DNA of 64,000 nt from Psychromonas algicola. GTDB lineage: Bacteria > Pseudomonadota > Gammaproteobacteria > Enterobacterales > Psychromonadaceae. A model generated the notes under the pieces. The model was not told where the DNA came from. It searched no databases and saw nothing but the letters and a program-made list of their open reading frames with translations. The stretch covers positions 83,505-147,504 of the forward strand of contig NZ_SNUB01000007.1 in assembly GCF_004378355.1 (NCBI RefSeq), given 5' to 3'. A program made the translations under genes and the position numbers. Below are positions 1 through 7,729 of this stretch, piece by piece (within the stretch, counting starts at the first letter, position 1; each line of letters begins with the position of its first letter).

Positions 1-1
1 A

Positions 2-904
2 TCTTTAGTAGGGTTAGTTGTATCAATCACCTTTGCTTACTTCTCTGCTCCAGATCTCGCCTTGACTCAACTCTCGGTAGAAATTGTAACTGTGATTTTA
101 TTATTATTAGCACTTTACTTTTTCCCTCAACAAACGCCAATCAGTAGAAGTCGTCCTAGTCATTTTGTACGTGACTTAGCCGTGGCGGCATTTATAGGCT
201 GTATTATTGGTAGCATTTGTTTTGCGTTAATGACGCATCCTTTAGACAGTATTTCTGAATTCTTCATAGCCAATGCAAAAACAGGCGGTGGAGGTACTAA
301 TGTTGTTAACGTTATTTTGGTTGATTTCCGTGGTTTTGATACCTTTGGTGAAATTACTGTACTTGGTATTGCTGCATTAGGTATTCACAAATTAATTGCT
401 CGCATGCGTTTATCAATGCGTATTAAAGATTACGATGGACGCCCATGGGCTAAAGACAAATACCCAATATTATTATCGGTTGTTTCGCAAAGCCTATTGC
501 CATTGTTCTTGCTAATTTCTGCTTATATCTTTATGCGTGGTCACAACTTACCTGGCGGTGGCTTTATTGCGGGGTTAATTACGTCTATCGCATTAATTCA
601 ACAATATCTTGCGCACGGCGTTGATTGGATGGCTAAGAGGGTCAGTGTTAGTTACCACTATATGATTGCGCTTGGATTATTAACCGCCGGATTAACTGGT
701 TTAGGAAGTTGGATTTTTGATCGACCATTTTTAACATCTTGGTTTGAATATGTGTCGTTACCTTGGATAGGCAAATTTGAACTTGCTAGTGCATTGGTAT
801 TTGATATTGGTGTTTACTTCACCGTAATTGGTGCGACATTGCTGATATTAGCAAGCTTAGGTAAGTTAACGACCAAAGAACGACTTACAGTAGGAGAAAG
901 ATAA
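2..904 (+). CDS. mrpA: Mrp Na+/H+ antiporter subunit A (MrpA/MnhA with fused MnhB domain), 5' end outside window
   Basis: Open reading frame enters from the left edge in frame 2, so only about the last 300 residues of a normally much longer protein are present. The first visible residues, including [17 protein letters not shown], are typical of the end of the MrpA membrane domain. The remainder is hydrophobic and ends in an MnhB-like domain (for example [13 protein letters not shown]). Fusion of the B domain to A, with no separate mrpB, matches the six-gene group-2 Mrp operons of gammaproteobacteria. It works with MrpC-G in an inner-membrane complex that exports Na+ in exchange for protons. 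Its stop codon overlaps the mrpC start by one base. A TTG at 62 is an internal codon, not a start. Confidence 0.93.
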   Translation, partial: SLVGLVVSITFAYFSAPDLALTQLSVEIVTVILLLLALYFFPQQTPISRSRPSHFVRDLAVAAFIGCIIGSICFALMTHPLDSISEFFIANAKTGGGGTNVVNVILVDFRGFDTFGEITVLGIAALGIHKLIARMRLSMRIKDYDGRPWAKDKYPILLSVVSQSLLPLFLLISAYIFMRGHNLPGGGFIAGLITSIALIQQYLAHGVDWMAKRVSVSYHYMIALGLLTAGLTGLGSWIFDRPFLTSWFEYVSLPWIGKFELASALVFDIGVYFTVIGATLLILASLGKLTTKERLTVGER

Positions 905-1254
905 TGGAATTAGTCTACGCAATTTGTGTCGGCTTCATGAGCGCCTGCGGCATATTTTTAATGCTACGAGGTCATACATTTACTTTAGTGATTGGCCTTA
1001 CATTATTGTCTTACGCTGTTAATTTATTTTTATTTGCCAGTGGTGGATTAACCATAGGTGCACCAGCAGTACTTAGCAGTAGTGAAAATTACGCCGATCC
1101 ACTACCGCAGGCTTTAGTATTAACAGCCATTGTAATTGGTTTTGCAATGACTGCTTTTGCTGTGATTCTAGCAATGCGAGGACGTGCCGATTTAGGTAGT
1201 GACCACGTAGATGGCATTGAAGCTTTTGATCCTTTATCTGAGGAAAAATCCTAA
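904..1254 (+). CDS. mrpC: Mrp antiporter subunit C (NuoK-like)
   Basis: 116 residues with three hydrophobic segments (about residues 3-20, 26-48 and 70-95) and a polar acidic tail, the size and layout of MnhC/MrpC, the homologue of NuoK of respiratory complex I. The ATG overlaps the mrpA stop (TAATG), and the stop overlaps the mrpD start in the same way, which implies translational coupling. AGGAGAAAG lies just before the start. Role (family knowledge): small integral subunit needed for assembly and ion translocation of the Mrp complex. Confidence 0.93.
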   Translation: MELVYAICVGFMSACGIFLMLRGHTFTLVIGLTLLSYAVNLFLFASGGLTIGAPAVLSSSENYADPLPQALVLTAIVIGFAMTAFAVILAMRGRADLGSDHVDGIEAFDPLSEEKS

Positions 1255-2765
1255 TGAGTTTGTTTGACCATTTAGTTATCTTTCCAGTGTTAATACCTTT
1301 TTTTGTCGCTGTGGCTCTGCTTTTTCCAAGCTTAAATAACTGCATAAAAAGACAACGAGTGTTGAGTATTACAGCTAATATTATTTTAGTGATTGTTGCT
1401 TTCTCTTTGTTATTCAAAGTGGAAGCGCAAGGTATTCAAGTGTATGCACTTGGTGATTGGTCCGCACCTTTTGGTATTGTATTAGTCGCTGATCTTTTCT
1501 CTGTATTAATGGTTTGTTTAAGTGCTGTTTTAGGCTTAGCAGCTATTTTATATGCTAGCGCTGGAGAAGATAAAGCAGGCGTTTTTTATCATTCCCTTAT
1601 TCTGTTTCAACTGATGGGGATTAATGGTGCGTTTTTAACTGGTGATGCATTTAACCTATTTGTATTTTTCGAAGTATTGTTGATTGCTTCCTACTCTCTT
1701 ATGATCCACGGAGGAGGCAAGCAACGAACACAGGCTAATATCCATTACGTATTTCTTAATCTAATTGGTTCATCACTGTTTTTGTTTGCTTTAGGCACTT
1801 TATACGGCACTTTAGGAACACTTAATTTTGCTGATATGGCGGATAGGATTCCATTACTATCCAACGATGAATTATTGATCGCCAAGTCAGGCGCTCTATT
1901 GCTATTGGCTGTTTTTGGTTTGAAAGCGGCGATGCTTCCCTTACATTTTTGGCTACCTAAAGCTTATTCGACCACAAGTACTTCCGTCGCCGCTTTATTC
2001 GCCATTATGACCAAGGTCGGTATTTATAGTATTTGGCGAGTACACGGCGTGATGTTTGGTGACCAAGCCGGTGAGTTAGCGAATATTGCCTTGCCATGGT
2101 TATGGCCGATTGCTTTATTAACTATTGCTATAGGTGCTATTGCAGTACTAGCGAGTACAAGTTTACGTGTGCTTTGTAGTAACTTGGTGATTGTATCTGT
2201 GGGTACGCTATTGGTGACCATTAGTTTGAATACGGTACAAGCCGCTTCAGCAGGGATTTATTACTTGCTACATAGTACCGTTGCTTGTGCTGCCATGTTC
2301 ATGCTGGCTGGGTTAATTCAACAACAACGAGGTCAAGCGGAAGACCGTTTTGTGGCCGCGAGATCAATGCCACAAGCAGGCATTTTAGGCTTTATCTTTG
2401 TGTTATTGGCCATCGCGTTAATTGGCATGCCACCATTATCTGGCTTTGTAGGTAAAGCATTGATTTTGCAATCAGTAACTAATGCAACCGAAGCAATGTG
2501 GGTTTTCCCTCTGATACTAGGAGCTGGATTGATTGCATTGATCGCCTTATCTCGCGCGGGTACTTCATTATTCTGGCGAACCAATGGTGAAAACACCAGT
2601 GCGCCCAAAGGCCATCTCTTTCAGTATGTAGCCATTGGCTTATTGGTTGCGATACTTCCTCTAATGGTTATTTTTGGAGGCACAGTAAGCGATTATACGC
2701 AATTAGCTGCAGAGCAACTCAAAGCAGGTTTAAGCTTACAACAACTTATTGAGGTCGCTAAATAA
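1254..2765 (+). CDS. mrpD: Mrp antiporter subunit D (proton-conducting NuoN/NuoM-like)
   Basis: 503-residue polytopic membrane protein of the usual MrpD length. The conserved acidic residue of the fifth membrane helix is in FEVLLIASYSLM and the conserved lysine in VFGLKAAMLPLHFWLPKAYS; in Mrp and complex I homologues these residues carry protons. One-base overlaps with mrpC and mrpE show tight translational coupling. It forms the proton channel half of the Na+/H+ antiporter. Confidence 0.95.
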   Translation: MSLFDHLVIFPVLIPFFVAVALLFPSLNNCIKRQRVLSITANIILVIVAFSLLFKVEAQGIQVYALGDWSAPFGIVLVADLFSVLMVCLSAVLGLAAILYASAGEDKAGVFYHSLILFQLMGINGAFLTGDAFNLFVFFEVLLIASYSLMIHGGGKQRTQANIHYVFLNLIGSSLFLFALGTLYGTLGTLNFADMADRIPLLSNDELLIAKSGALLLLAVFGLKAAMLPLHFWLPKAYSTTSTSVAALFAIMTKVGIYSIWRVHGVMFGDQAGELANIALPWLWPIALLTIAIGAIAVLASTSLRVLCSNLVIVSVGTLLVTISLNTVQAASAGIYYLLHSTVACAAMFMLAGLIQQQRGQAEDRFVAARSMPQAGILGFIFVLLAIALIGMPPLSGFVGKALILQSVTNATEAMWVFPLILGAGLIALIALSRAGTSLFWRTNGENTSAPKGHLFQYVAIGLLVAILPLMVIFGGTVSDYTQLAAEQLKAGLSLQQLIEVAK

Positions 2766-3265
2766 TGGATAAAATACGAAAATTTGTTTGGTTTCCGACT
2801 CCTTATCACAGCATATTATTATGGTTGGTATGGCAAATTTTACATGATTTTAGTCGTGGCCATATGGTGCTAGGTGCCGTGTTTGCGATTATTATCCCTT
2901 GGATTGTCGCTCCTCTTAGTGAAAAAGAAGCGGTTGCAAAAAATCCTATCAAGGCATTAATGTATACATTTCGTTTGTTAATTGATATCGCGGTGTCTAA
3001 TTACGACGTTGCGAAGCGTGTATTGCAAAGTAATCACACTTTAAAACCTGCTTTTATTGCGGTGCCCTTAGATATTAAAGAGCCTGTGCCACTCACTATT
3101 TTTACAAGTAGTGTTTCATTAACACCTGGTACAGTGAGTGTTGAATTGTCAGATGACAGAAAATGGCTATATGTGCATGTGTTGCACCTTGAAGACGAGC
3201 AACAATTAATTAGCCTTATTAAAGCGCGTTATGAAGTGCCTCTAAAGGAGATTTTCGGATGTTAA
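2765..3265 (+). CDS. mrpE: Mrp antiporter subunit E
   Basis: 166 residues, matching MnhE/MrpE: two N-terminal membrane segments (about residues 15-55), then a soluble domain containing the family-typical SSVSLTPGTVSVELSDD stretch and an HVLHLED motif. The start overlaps the mrpD stop by one base, and the end overlaps mrpF by 7 bp (mrpF starts at 3259). Accessory subunit of the Mrp complex. Confidence 0.93.
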   Translation: MDKIRKFVWFPTPYHSILLWLVWQILHDFSRGHMVLGAVFAIIIPWIVAPLSEKEAVAKNPIKALMYTFRLLIDIAVSNYDVAKRVLQSNHTLKPAFIAVPLDIKEPVPLTIFTSSVSLTPGTVSVELSDDRKWLYVHVLHLEDEQQLISLIKARYEVPLKEIFGC

Positions 3266-3528
3266 GTTACGCGATACTGATTGCTTGTGCGTTCATTTGT
3301 TGTGCTTTAGCATTGAATGCTTGGCGTTTAATCATTGGACCTACAACACCAGATAGGATTATTGCCGTTGATACTATGTACATTAATAGCATTGCGCTGA
3401 TCATATTATTAGGGCTTCACCAAGGCTCTGCAATTTACTATGAAAGTGCATTATTGATTGCTCTGCTTGGTTTTGTAAGTACTTCAGCTTTTTGTAAGTA
3501 CTTATTACGTGGCGATATTATCGAATAA
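3259..3528 (+). CDS. mrpF: Mrp antiporter subunit F
   Basis: 89 residues with three membrane segments and the MrpF signature GPTTPDRIIAVDTM at about residues 27-40. It starts inside the end of mrpE, preceded by AAAGGAGATTTTCGG, a good ribosome binding site embedded in mrpE. Small integral subunit of the same complex. Confidence 0.93.
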   Translation: MLSYAILIACAFICCALALNAWRLIIGPTTPDRIIAVDTMYINSIALIILLGLHQGSAIYYESALLIALLGFVSTSAFCKYLLRGDIIE

Positions 3529-3537
3529 GGAAAGCTG

Positions 3538-3903
3538 ATGACTGTATTTTTAGAAGTAATAGTGAGTGTTTTATTGGTATTTGGCAGTATTGTTATGTTA
3601 ATTGGCTCGATCGGTTTAGCTAAATTACCTGATTACTTTACCCGTTTGCACGCACCAACTAAAGCCAGTACTCTTGGCGTTGCATGTATTTTGACAGCGT
3701 CGATGATATTTTTCAGTATTCAACAGGGGCATGTGAGCTTAAAAGAGGTATTAATAAGTATGTTTTTATTGATCACTGCACCGGTCGCTGCGCATATGTT
3801 AGCTAAAGCAGGTTTACACTATAAAGTGAAAATGACCGATAGCACCCAAAATCAACACTTGGCTAAAAAAGCTTACTTACATGAAAACCCTGATGATAAG
3901 TAA
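3538..3903 (+). CDS. mrpG: Mrp antiporter subunit G
   Basis: 121 residues; three hydrophobic segments and the family motif LPDYFTRLHAPTKASTLG at about residues 30-47 identify MnhG/MrpG. It is the last gene of the operon, nine bases after mrpF with AAGGAAAGCTG as ribosome binding site, and is followed by an intrinsic terminator at 3975-4020. The last 25 or so residues are polar and lysine-rich, as in other MrpG tails. Confidence 0.93.
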   Translation: MTVFLEVIVSVLLVFGSIVMLIGSIGLAKLPDYFTRLHAPTKASTLGVACILTASMIFFSIQQGHVSLKEVLISMFLLITAPVAAHMLAKAGLHYKVKMTDSTQNQHLAKKAYLHENPDDK

Positions 3904-3974
3904 CTCGGCTTTGCTTTATAAAAAAGGCTGTACAAGCCTATATTGATTAAAAGCATTTCAATTGCCTAGATTTT

Positions 3975-4020
3975 AAAACCTTTAGTGAACTTATTCTGTT
4001 GACTAAAGGTTTTTTCGTTT
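3975..4020 (+). terminator. Rho-independent terminator of the mrp operon
   Basis: A perfect 12-bp inverted repeat (3975-3986 with 4002-4013, core AAAACCTTTAGT) with a 15-base loop is followed by TTTTTCGTTTT. It lies 70 bp after mrpG and faces a minus-strand gene ending at 4061, so it may also work in the other direction. Confidence 0.8.
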
Positions 4021-4060
4021 TACCCCTTTACATCGATAAGAGGTAAACCACCTGTGAATG

Positions 4061-4318
4061 TTATTCACCTTGCTCATTGTTAAGTGATAACTCGATTTGT
4101 TCAACGTAATTTTTGGTTGATAACAATGGAAGTGGGCGCCCCAAACCGAAAAAAGCATTAACGTGTTTGACAGCAGGTAGCTTGCCACTTTCTTTAAAGA
4201 CTGCTGTGGTTGTCGCTTTGAGTTCCGCTAAATCGAGCCCATGCTCTGCAGCAAATCGTTCTACTGGCTTATAAGTTGTTTTTCCTGGCAGAATATTAGC
4301 GAAGTCGTTAAATCCCAT
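4061..4318 (-). CDS. Small conserved-looking hypothetical protein
   Basis: 85-residue soluble protein starting MGFNDFANILPGKTTYKPV; no family recognised with confidence. The ATG at 4318 is preferred to an upstream one at 4357 because AAGGAT sits about eight bases before it. It looks like a globular, mixed-charge protein without membrane segments. It stands alone between the mrp terminator and the integron cassettes, and nothing in the context points to a function. Intact, with normal-looking codon use. Confidence 0.6.
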   Translation of the reverse strand: MGFNDFANILPGKTTYKPVERFAAEHGLDLAELKATTTAVFKESGKLPAVKHVNAFFGLGRPLPLLSTKNYVEQIELSLNNEQGE

Positions 4319-4679
4319 TTTTATATCCTTAAATATCAGTGTGGCCATAGCATTCACATCACGTATTCATTATTGGTGAACACCTAAAATATTGAGGGGA
4401 AATATTAGCAGATTTTTAATGGTTCTTTTAGCATAAGGTTAAGATTTCATTTTATCTTCATGGAACATATAAATGGATATTTCATAAAAGCTTCTAGCTA
4501 TTCTATTTAACTGTTCATATGCAGTGTGGTTGTGATGCCGCCTTTCTACAAACACTTTGAGAAATCGAGATATATAAGTATTTGATAAAGATGCTTGGAA
4601 CAGGTATTGTTTATTTTTATTATAAATAATTGATGGGCGTTTTTTTTGTGGAAACAAGTAATTTTCCGTCAAATAAGCT
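4319..4679. other. Gene-poor AT-rich segment left of the first cassette
   Basis: No convincing gene. A long minus-strand frame across 4439-5065 is antisense to the cassette gene and has no good start. The right edge (4672-4679) abuts the GTTAGGC cassette boundary. No integrase gene and no complete attC partner (GCCTAAC) are seen here, so this side looks like a non-attC insertion point or a deleted attI. Confidence 0.5.
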
Positions 4680-5176
4680 GTTAGGCATTCAGGGGGAAGC
4701 ATGATTAAATTTAAAATAGTAAGCATAATTACAGCCGTTATCGCACTCACTTTGTGTGTGATTTTTATACTTATTCCCGAAGTATTATTTATGTTGTTTA
4801 ATATTGATGAAAATAGTTCCGCTTTCTTCATTGGTAGAAGGGCTGCAATGTTATTTCTCGGAATATCGGTATTTAGCTGGTTCGGCCGAAATGCTGAGCA
4901 TTCAGAGTCTAGGCAGGCTATATGTTTAAGTCTTTCAGTTTCTATGTTTGCATTGGCTTTTCTTGGTAGTGCAGAATACCTACGTGGTTTTGCTGGTATA
5001 GGTATTTCACTGGCTGTTATTACGGAAGCTACTCTTGCTTTGCTATATTTTAAAATATGGTTCAACTACAAAAATGCCTAACAAGAGCCTAAAATCCGAC
5101 AGCTTTTACTGTCGCATTTTTTGCAATAAACAAAAGGCGCAAAATCTGCACCAGCAATCTGCTGTTTAGGCTGGCG
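4680..5176 (+). mobile_element. Integron gene cassette 1
   Basis: The cassette starts at GTTAGGC (4680-4686; recombination G^TT) and ends in its own attC, whose R'' box GCCTAAC (5076-5082) is the exact reverse complement of that starting box. This self-complementarity between the first bases of a cassette and its R'' box is what cassette circularisation produces. It carries one ORF for a four-helix membrane protein. No intI is visible within 4.7 kb upstream. Confidence 0.85.
4701..5081 (+). CDS. Cassette-encoded small integral membrane protein
   Basis: 126 residues with four predicted membrane segments (about residues 5-33, 45-61, 72-95 and 100-118) separated by short loops. AGGGGGAAGC directly before the ATG is a strong ribosome binding site. 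The stop codon lies inside the attC R'' box, the usual tight packing of a cassette gene. Not recognised as a named family; a DUF4345-like membrane protein is possible but unproven. Being on a cassette, it probably arrived by site-specific recombination. Confidence 0.75.
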   Translation: MIKFKIVSIITAVIALTLCVIFILIPEVLFMLFNIDENSSAFFIGRRAAMLFLGISVFSWFGRNAEHSESRQAICLSLSVSMFALAFLGSAEYLRGFAGIGISLAVITEATLALLYFKIWFNYKNA

Positions 5177-5182
5177 TTAAAT
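5076..5182 (+). other. attC recombination site between cassettes 1 and 2
   Basis: About 107 bp with the attC architecture: R'' GCCTAAC (5076-5082), L'' AGCCTAAA (5086-5093), an imperfectly palindromic centre, L' TTTAGGCT (5165-5172, exact complement of L'') and R' GTTAAAT (5176-5182). ACAGC at 5099-5103 also pairs with GCTGT at 5161-5165. Length and AACAAG...GCGTTA ends resemble Vibrio/Shewanella-type attC sites. Confidence 0.9.
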
Positions 5183-5191
5183 GGAATCAGT

Positions 5192-5869
5192 ATGATACAA
5201 GCTGCAATTTTTGATATGGATGGAACGTTAATCGATTCGGAGCCGATGTGGAAAAAAGCGGAAAAGGAAATTTTTTCATCTTTAGGCGTAAAAGTAACTA
5301 ATGAACTTTCATCTCAAACTGTTTGGATGACTACTCGTGAAGTAACGGAGTTTTGGTATAATCATTTTCCTTGGTTAGGTAAAAGCTTAGATGAAGTCGA
5401 AAATGAAGTTATTGATCGTGTAGCAGAATTAATTATTGATGAGGGTGTTGCTTTGGAAGGAGTACATAAAGTTTTAGACTTTTTTCAAGAAAAGAATTTT
5501 AAAATCGGTTTATCAACTAATGCTCCTTCAAAACTAATTCCTATTGTTTTAAAAAAACTTAATATTTCTCATTACTTTCATGCTACTTCTTCTTCGGAAC
5601 ATGAAATAAAAGGAAAACCTGATCCAGCCGTATATTTATCTACGGCTAAAAAATTGAATGTTGAACCCTCAAAATGCATTGCATTTGAAGATAGTGTTTC
5701 GGGCATCCTTTCTGCGAATCAAGCAAAGATGAAAACTGTTGTAGTTCCACCTGAACTTGAGTTTACAGATGAAAAATATGAATTATCTTATATTAAGCTT
5801 AAGTGCTTATCTGACTTTTCCAACACACATTTAGAAAAAATAATTAATCATATGGAGTTAGGTGTCTAA
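5192..5869 (+). CDS. HAD-family sugar phosphatase (HxpB/YniC-like)
   Basis: 225 residues. Motif I DMDGTLIDSE is at residues 8-17 with both catalytic aspartates. Motif II is the serine or threonine in GLSTNAP, motif III the lysine in KGKPDPAVYL, and motif IV the acidic pair in AFEDSVSG. The helical cap between motifs I and II and the overall sequence resemble E. coli YniC/HxpB (hexitol and 2-deoxyglucose-6-phosphatase) and beta-phosphoglucomutase relatives. It probably removes phosphate from a small sugar phosphate; the exact substrate cannot be read. Cassette-borne, AT-rich, starting nine bases after the attC R' box with a weak ribosome binding site. Confidence 0.85.
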   Translation: MIQAAIFDMDGTLIDSEPMWKKAEKEIFSSLGVKVTNELSSQTVWMTTREVTEFWYNHFPWLGKSLDEVENEVIDRVAELIIDEGVALEGVHKVLDFFQEKNFKIGLSTNAPSKLIPIVLKKLNISHYFHATSSSEHEIKGKPDPAVYLSTAKKLNVEPSKCIAFEDSVSGILSANQAKMKTVVVPPELEFTDEKYELSYIKLKCLSDFSNTHLEKIINHMELGV

Positions 5870-5877
5870 AAAATTCC

Positions 5878-5892
5878 ATTTAACAAGATAAT
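5878..5892 (+). other. Left part of cassette 2 attC site
   Basis: ATTTAACAAGATAAT: the R'' box plus a few bases. The matching L'/R' half is absent because an insertion-sequence remnant takes over at about 5893. Confidence 0.75.
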
Positions 5893-6301
5893 TGGACTCC
5901 CCATACCACTCAGCTAAGCTGAAATGGCATGTCATTAAACTTTAGGGAGTCTTGTAATATGAAGAGTATTATTGGTGTTGATTTAGCAGTAAAAGTTATT
6001 CAAGTTTGTGTTTATACAAACAACAAGGTGCAATCTAATACAGAAATGACACCGGAACAATTTAGTGCTTATCTATCAACATTAATCCCTTCAAAAGTAG
6101 TGTTTGAGTCATGTGCTGGGGCTAATTATTGGTCTCAATTAGCAAGTTCTTATGGTCATAATGCACGCTTAATCTCACCTAGATTAGTTAAAGTCGTTAG
6201 ACAAAATCAAAAAACAGATAAAAATGATGCCTTAGCCATCGTTCAGGCTTCTTTATTACCTGATATTAACTTCGTTGCTCCTAAAACTAGCCAAGAAACA
6301 T
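5893..6301 (+). mobile_element. IS110/IS1111-family remnant inserted in attC
   Basis: The left end starts near TGGACTCCCC. GACTCCC (5895-5901) pairs with GGGAGTC (5945-5951) just before the transposase start, and a CAGC-TAA-GCTG hairpin lies between them. Only the first third of the transposase follows before sequence of a different element begins at 6302. IS1111-group members are known to target attC sites, which fits the position seven or eight bases inside this one. Confidence 0.75.
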
Positions 6302-6303
6302 AA
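5959..6303 (+). pseudogene. IS110-family transposase, N-terminal fragment
   Basis: 114 codons against about 310-345 for the family. Start MKSIIGVDLAVKVIQVCVY contains the first catalytic aspartate of the DEDD (RuvC-like) domain. FESCAGANYW and KTDKNDALAI are the next family motifs, so the first acidic motifs are present while the C-terminal serine domain is lost. The frame ends at TAA supplied by the invading element at 6301. Start chosen at the ATG preceded by TAGGGAGTC. Not expected to be active. Confidence 0.85.
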
Positions 6304-7598
6304 ATTGTGGACACCCATCTATTTTGAATTAATTTAAAACATACACTATCTTTTAGAAATGCTTATTTTTGCATTTAGGAGGTAGTTTGTTATGACTCAA
6401 TCTCGCCAATCACAAGTATCATTATCTGATACACCTTATTACCATTGTATTTCTCGTTGTGTTCGCCGCGCTTATTTGTGTGGAGAAGATAAATACACAG
6501 AAAAGTCTTTTGAACATAGGCGTCAGTGGGTTGTTGAACGAATGCATTACCTTGCTTCATTGTTTAATATCGACATTTGTGCCTACGCTATCATGTCTAA
6601 CCATTATCATCTGGTGTTACATGTTGATGAAACACTTAACGAAAATTTAAGTCCTGAGGAAGTCTGTGAGCGTTGGTGTCAGCTATATTCAAAACCTGTA
6701 TTAGTTGAACGTTGGCAATCAAAGCAAACAATATCAGAAGCAGAAAATAAAGCTGCATTGGCTATTATCGACAATTGGAGAAGTCGACTTGCTGATATTT
6801 CATGGTTTATGCGTTGCTTAAACGAATTTATTGCACGTAAAGCTAATAAAGAAGATGACTGCTCAGGCCGTTTCTGGGAAGGAAGGTTCAAGTCTCAAGC
6901 GCTACTAGACGAAGATGCTTTATTAACTTGCATGGCTTATGTTGATTTGAATCCAGTACGTGCGAAAATGAGTGATAGTGTTGAAACGTCTGAATATACA
7001 TCTGCCTATGAACGCATTCATGGTGTCGCCCAACAAAAAGAAAAACCATTAGAATACGCTTTTACTAAAAAACCTTTATTCGGTTTCGTGGGTGACGAAA
7101 ATGAACAATCAACACAAGGCATTTCCTTTTCATTATTAGATTACATCGAGTTAGTTGATTGGAGCGGCCGTATTATAAGAGAAGACAAACGTGGTGTTAT
7201 TTCAAGTCAGCGTCCTAGGTTACTCTCTACGCTTGGTTTGGATGATGATACTTGGTTATCACTAGCCAGTAGTTTTGGCAAAGATTATCGCGGAGCGGTG
7301 GGCTCATTAGAAGCATTAGCTGCTTATGCTAGCAACACAGGTAAACGTTGGGTCGCCAGTAAAAATCAATTACGACTGCATTAATCCATAGATAGTTTAT
7401 TTCATTAATAATAATTTTCTAATTAGCATTCGCTAAGCTTCTCTGTATATAAAAATTGATGAATTTTAGTTCTTTCCTCATAAATTAAATGTCTTACTTT
7501 CCATATCTCAACTATTCCCATTATTGATTTAGTTTGTCGATAACAGATATAGTATTATCATCTTAATATAAATTAATGGATGTCCGCGTTTAGGTTCA
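6302..7598 (+). mobile_element. Y1-transposase (REP-associated type) element, most complete copy
   Basis: Boundaries come from comparison with the partial copies at 8399-8992 and 9777-9877. The left end is AAATTGTGGACACCCATC; the right end is near ATGGATGTCCGCGTTTAGG. GGACACCCAT and ATGGATGTCC are imperfect inverted repeats of each other. It contains one 330-codon transposase gene and about 200 bp of AT-rich right flank. It cuts off the IS110 remnant on its left and a toxin remnant on its right. Confidence 0.65.
6392..7384 (+). CDS. Y1_Tnp (IS200/RAYT-like) transposase
   Basis: 330 residues. The N-terminal Y1 domain shows YYHCISRCVRRAYLCG at about residues 17-32 and the HuH metal-binding motif in SNHYHLVLH at about 70-78. 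The candidate catalytic tyrosine is in MAYVDLNPVRAKM at about 180-192. The family makes single-strand DNA breaks through a 5'-phosphotyrosine link. A C-terminal extension of about 120 residues is typical of the long marine version. Ribosome binding site AGGAGG is ten bases before the ATG. Motifs are complete, so it may be functional and could act on the defective copies. Confidence 0.88.
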   Translation: MTQSRQSQVSLSDTPYYHCISRCVRRAYLCGEDKYTEKSFEHRRQWVVERMHYLASLFNIDICAYAIMSNHYHLVLHVDETLNENLSPEEVCERWCQLYSKPVLVERWQSKQTISEAENKAALAIIDNWRSRLADISWFMRCLNEFIARKANKEDDCSGRFWEGRFKSQALLDEDALLTCMAYVDLNPVRAKMSDSVETSEYTSAYERIHGVAQQKEKPLEYAFTKKPLFGFVGDENEQSTQGISFSLLDYIELVDWSGRIIREDKRGVISSQRPRLLSTLGLDDDTWLSLASSFGKDYRGAVGSLEALAAYASNTGKRWVASKNQLRLH

Positions 7599-7718
7599 GT
7601 AATGTGGAAAAAACTTGTTGATGCCAGCCACAAAGCCGTAGGCAACAAATTAAACGAAACTGGTGGATCGGAAGATGACTATATTCGCCCAGAGAAAAAC
7701 TGGTTTCAACTAACCTAA
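7590..7718 (+). pseudogene. C-terminal remnant of a probable polymorphic toxin, copy 1
   Basis: A short open frame of about 40 codons, MWKKLVDASHKAVGNKLNET and onward to WFQLT, ends 11 bases before a DUF1629/Imm11-like gene, the usual toxin-immunity spacing. Upstream it runs directly into the end of the Y1 element, so the rest of the toxin has been lost. No toxin family could be named from 38 residues. An identical stretch recurs at 8995-9096. Confidence 0.55.
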
Positions 7719-7729
7719 AGGATAATAAC

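Larger units (their letters stand above)
5177..5892 (+). mobile_element. Integron gene cassette 2, attC truncated by an insertion
   Basis: Begins at TTAAAT of the GTTAAAT box and carries a HAD phosphatase gene. The box ATTTAAC (5878-5884) follows the gene and is the exact reverse complement of GTTAAAT, so it is this cassette's own R'' box. The rest of attC is missing: about eight bases later the sequence changes to an IS110/IS1111-type left end. The cassette should therefore no longer be excisable. Confidence 0.82.

Noticed and set aside
4439..5065. 208-codon minus-strand ORF
   Set aside because: It is antisense to the cassette gene at 4701-5081, which has a strong ribosome binding site and fits the cassette boundaries. 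The minus frame has no good start and an unnatural composition.
5929..5958. Earlier start (MSLNFRESCN) for the IS110 transposase fragment
   Set aside because: These codons run through the hairpin and ribosome binding site upstream of MKSIIGVDLA, where family similarity starts.
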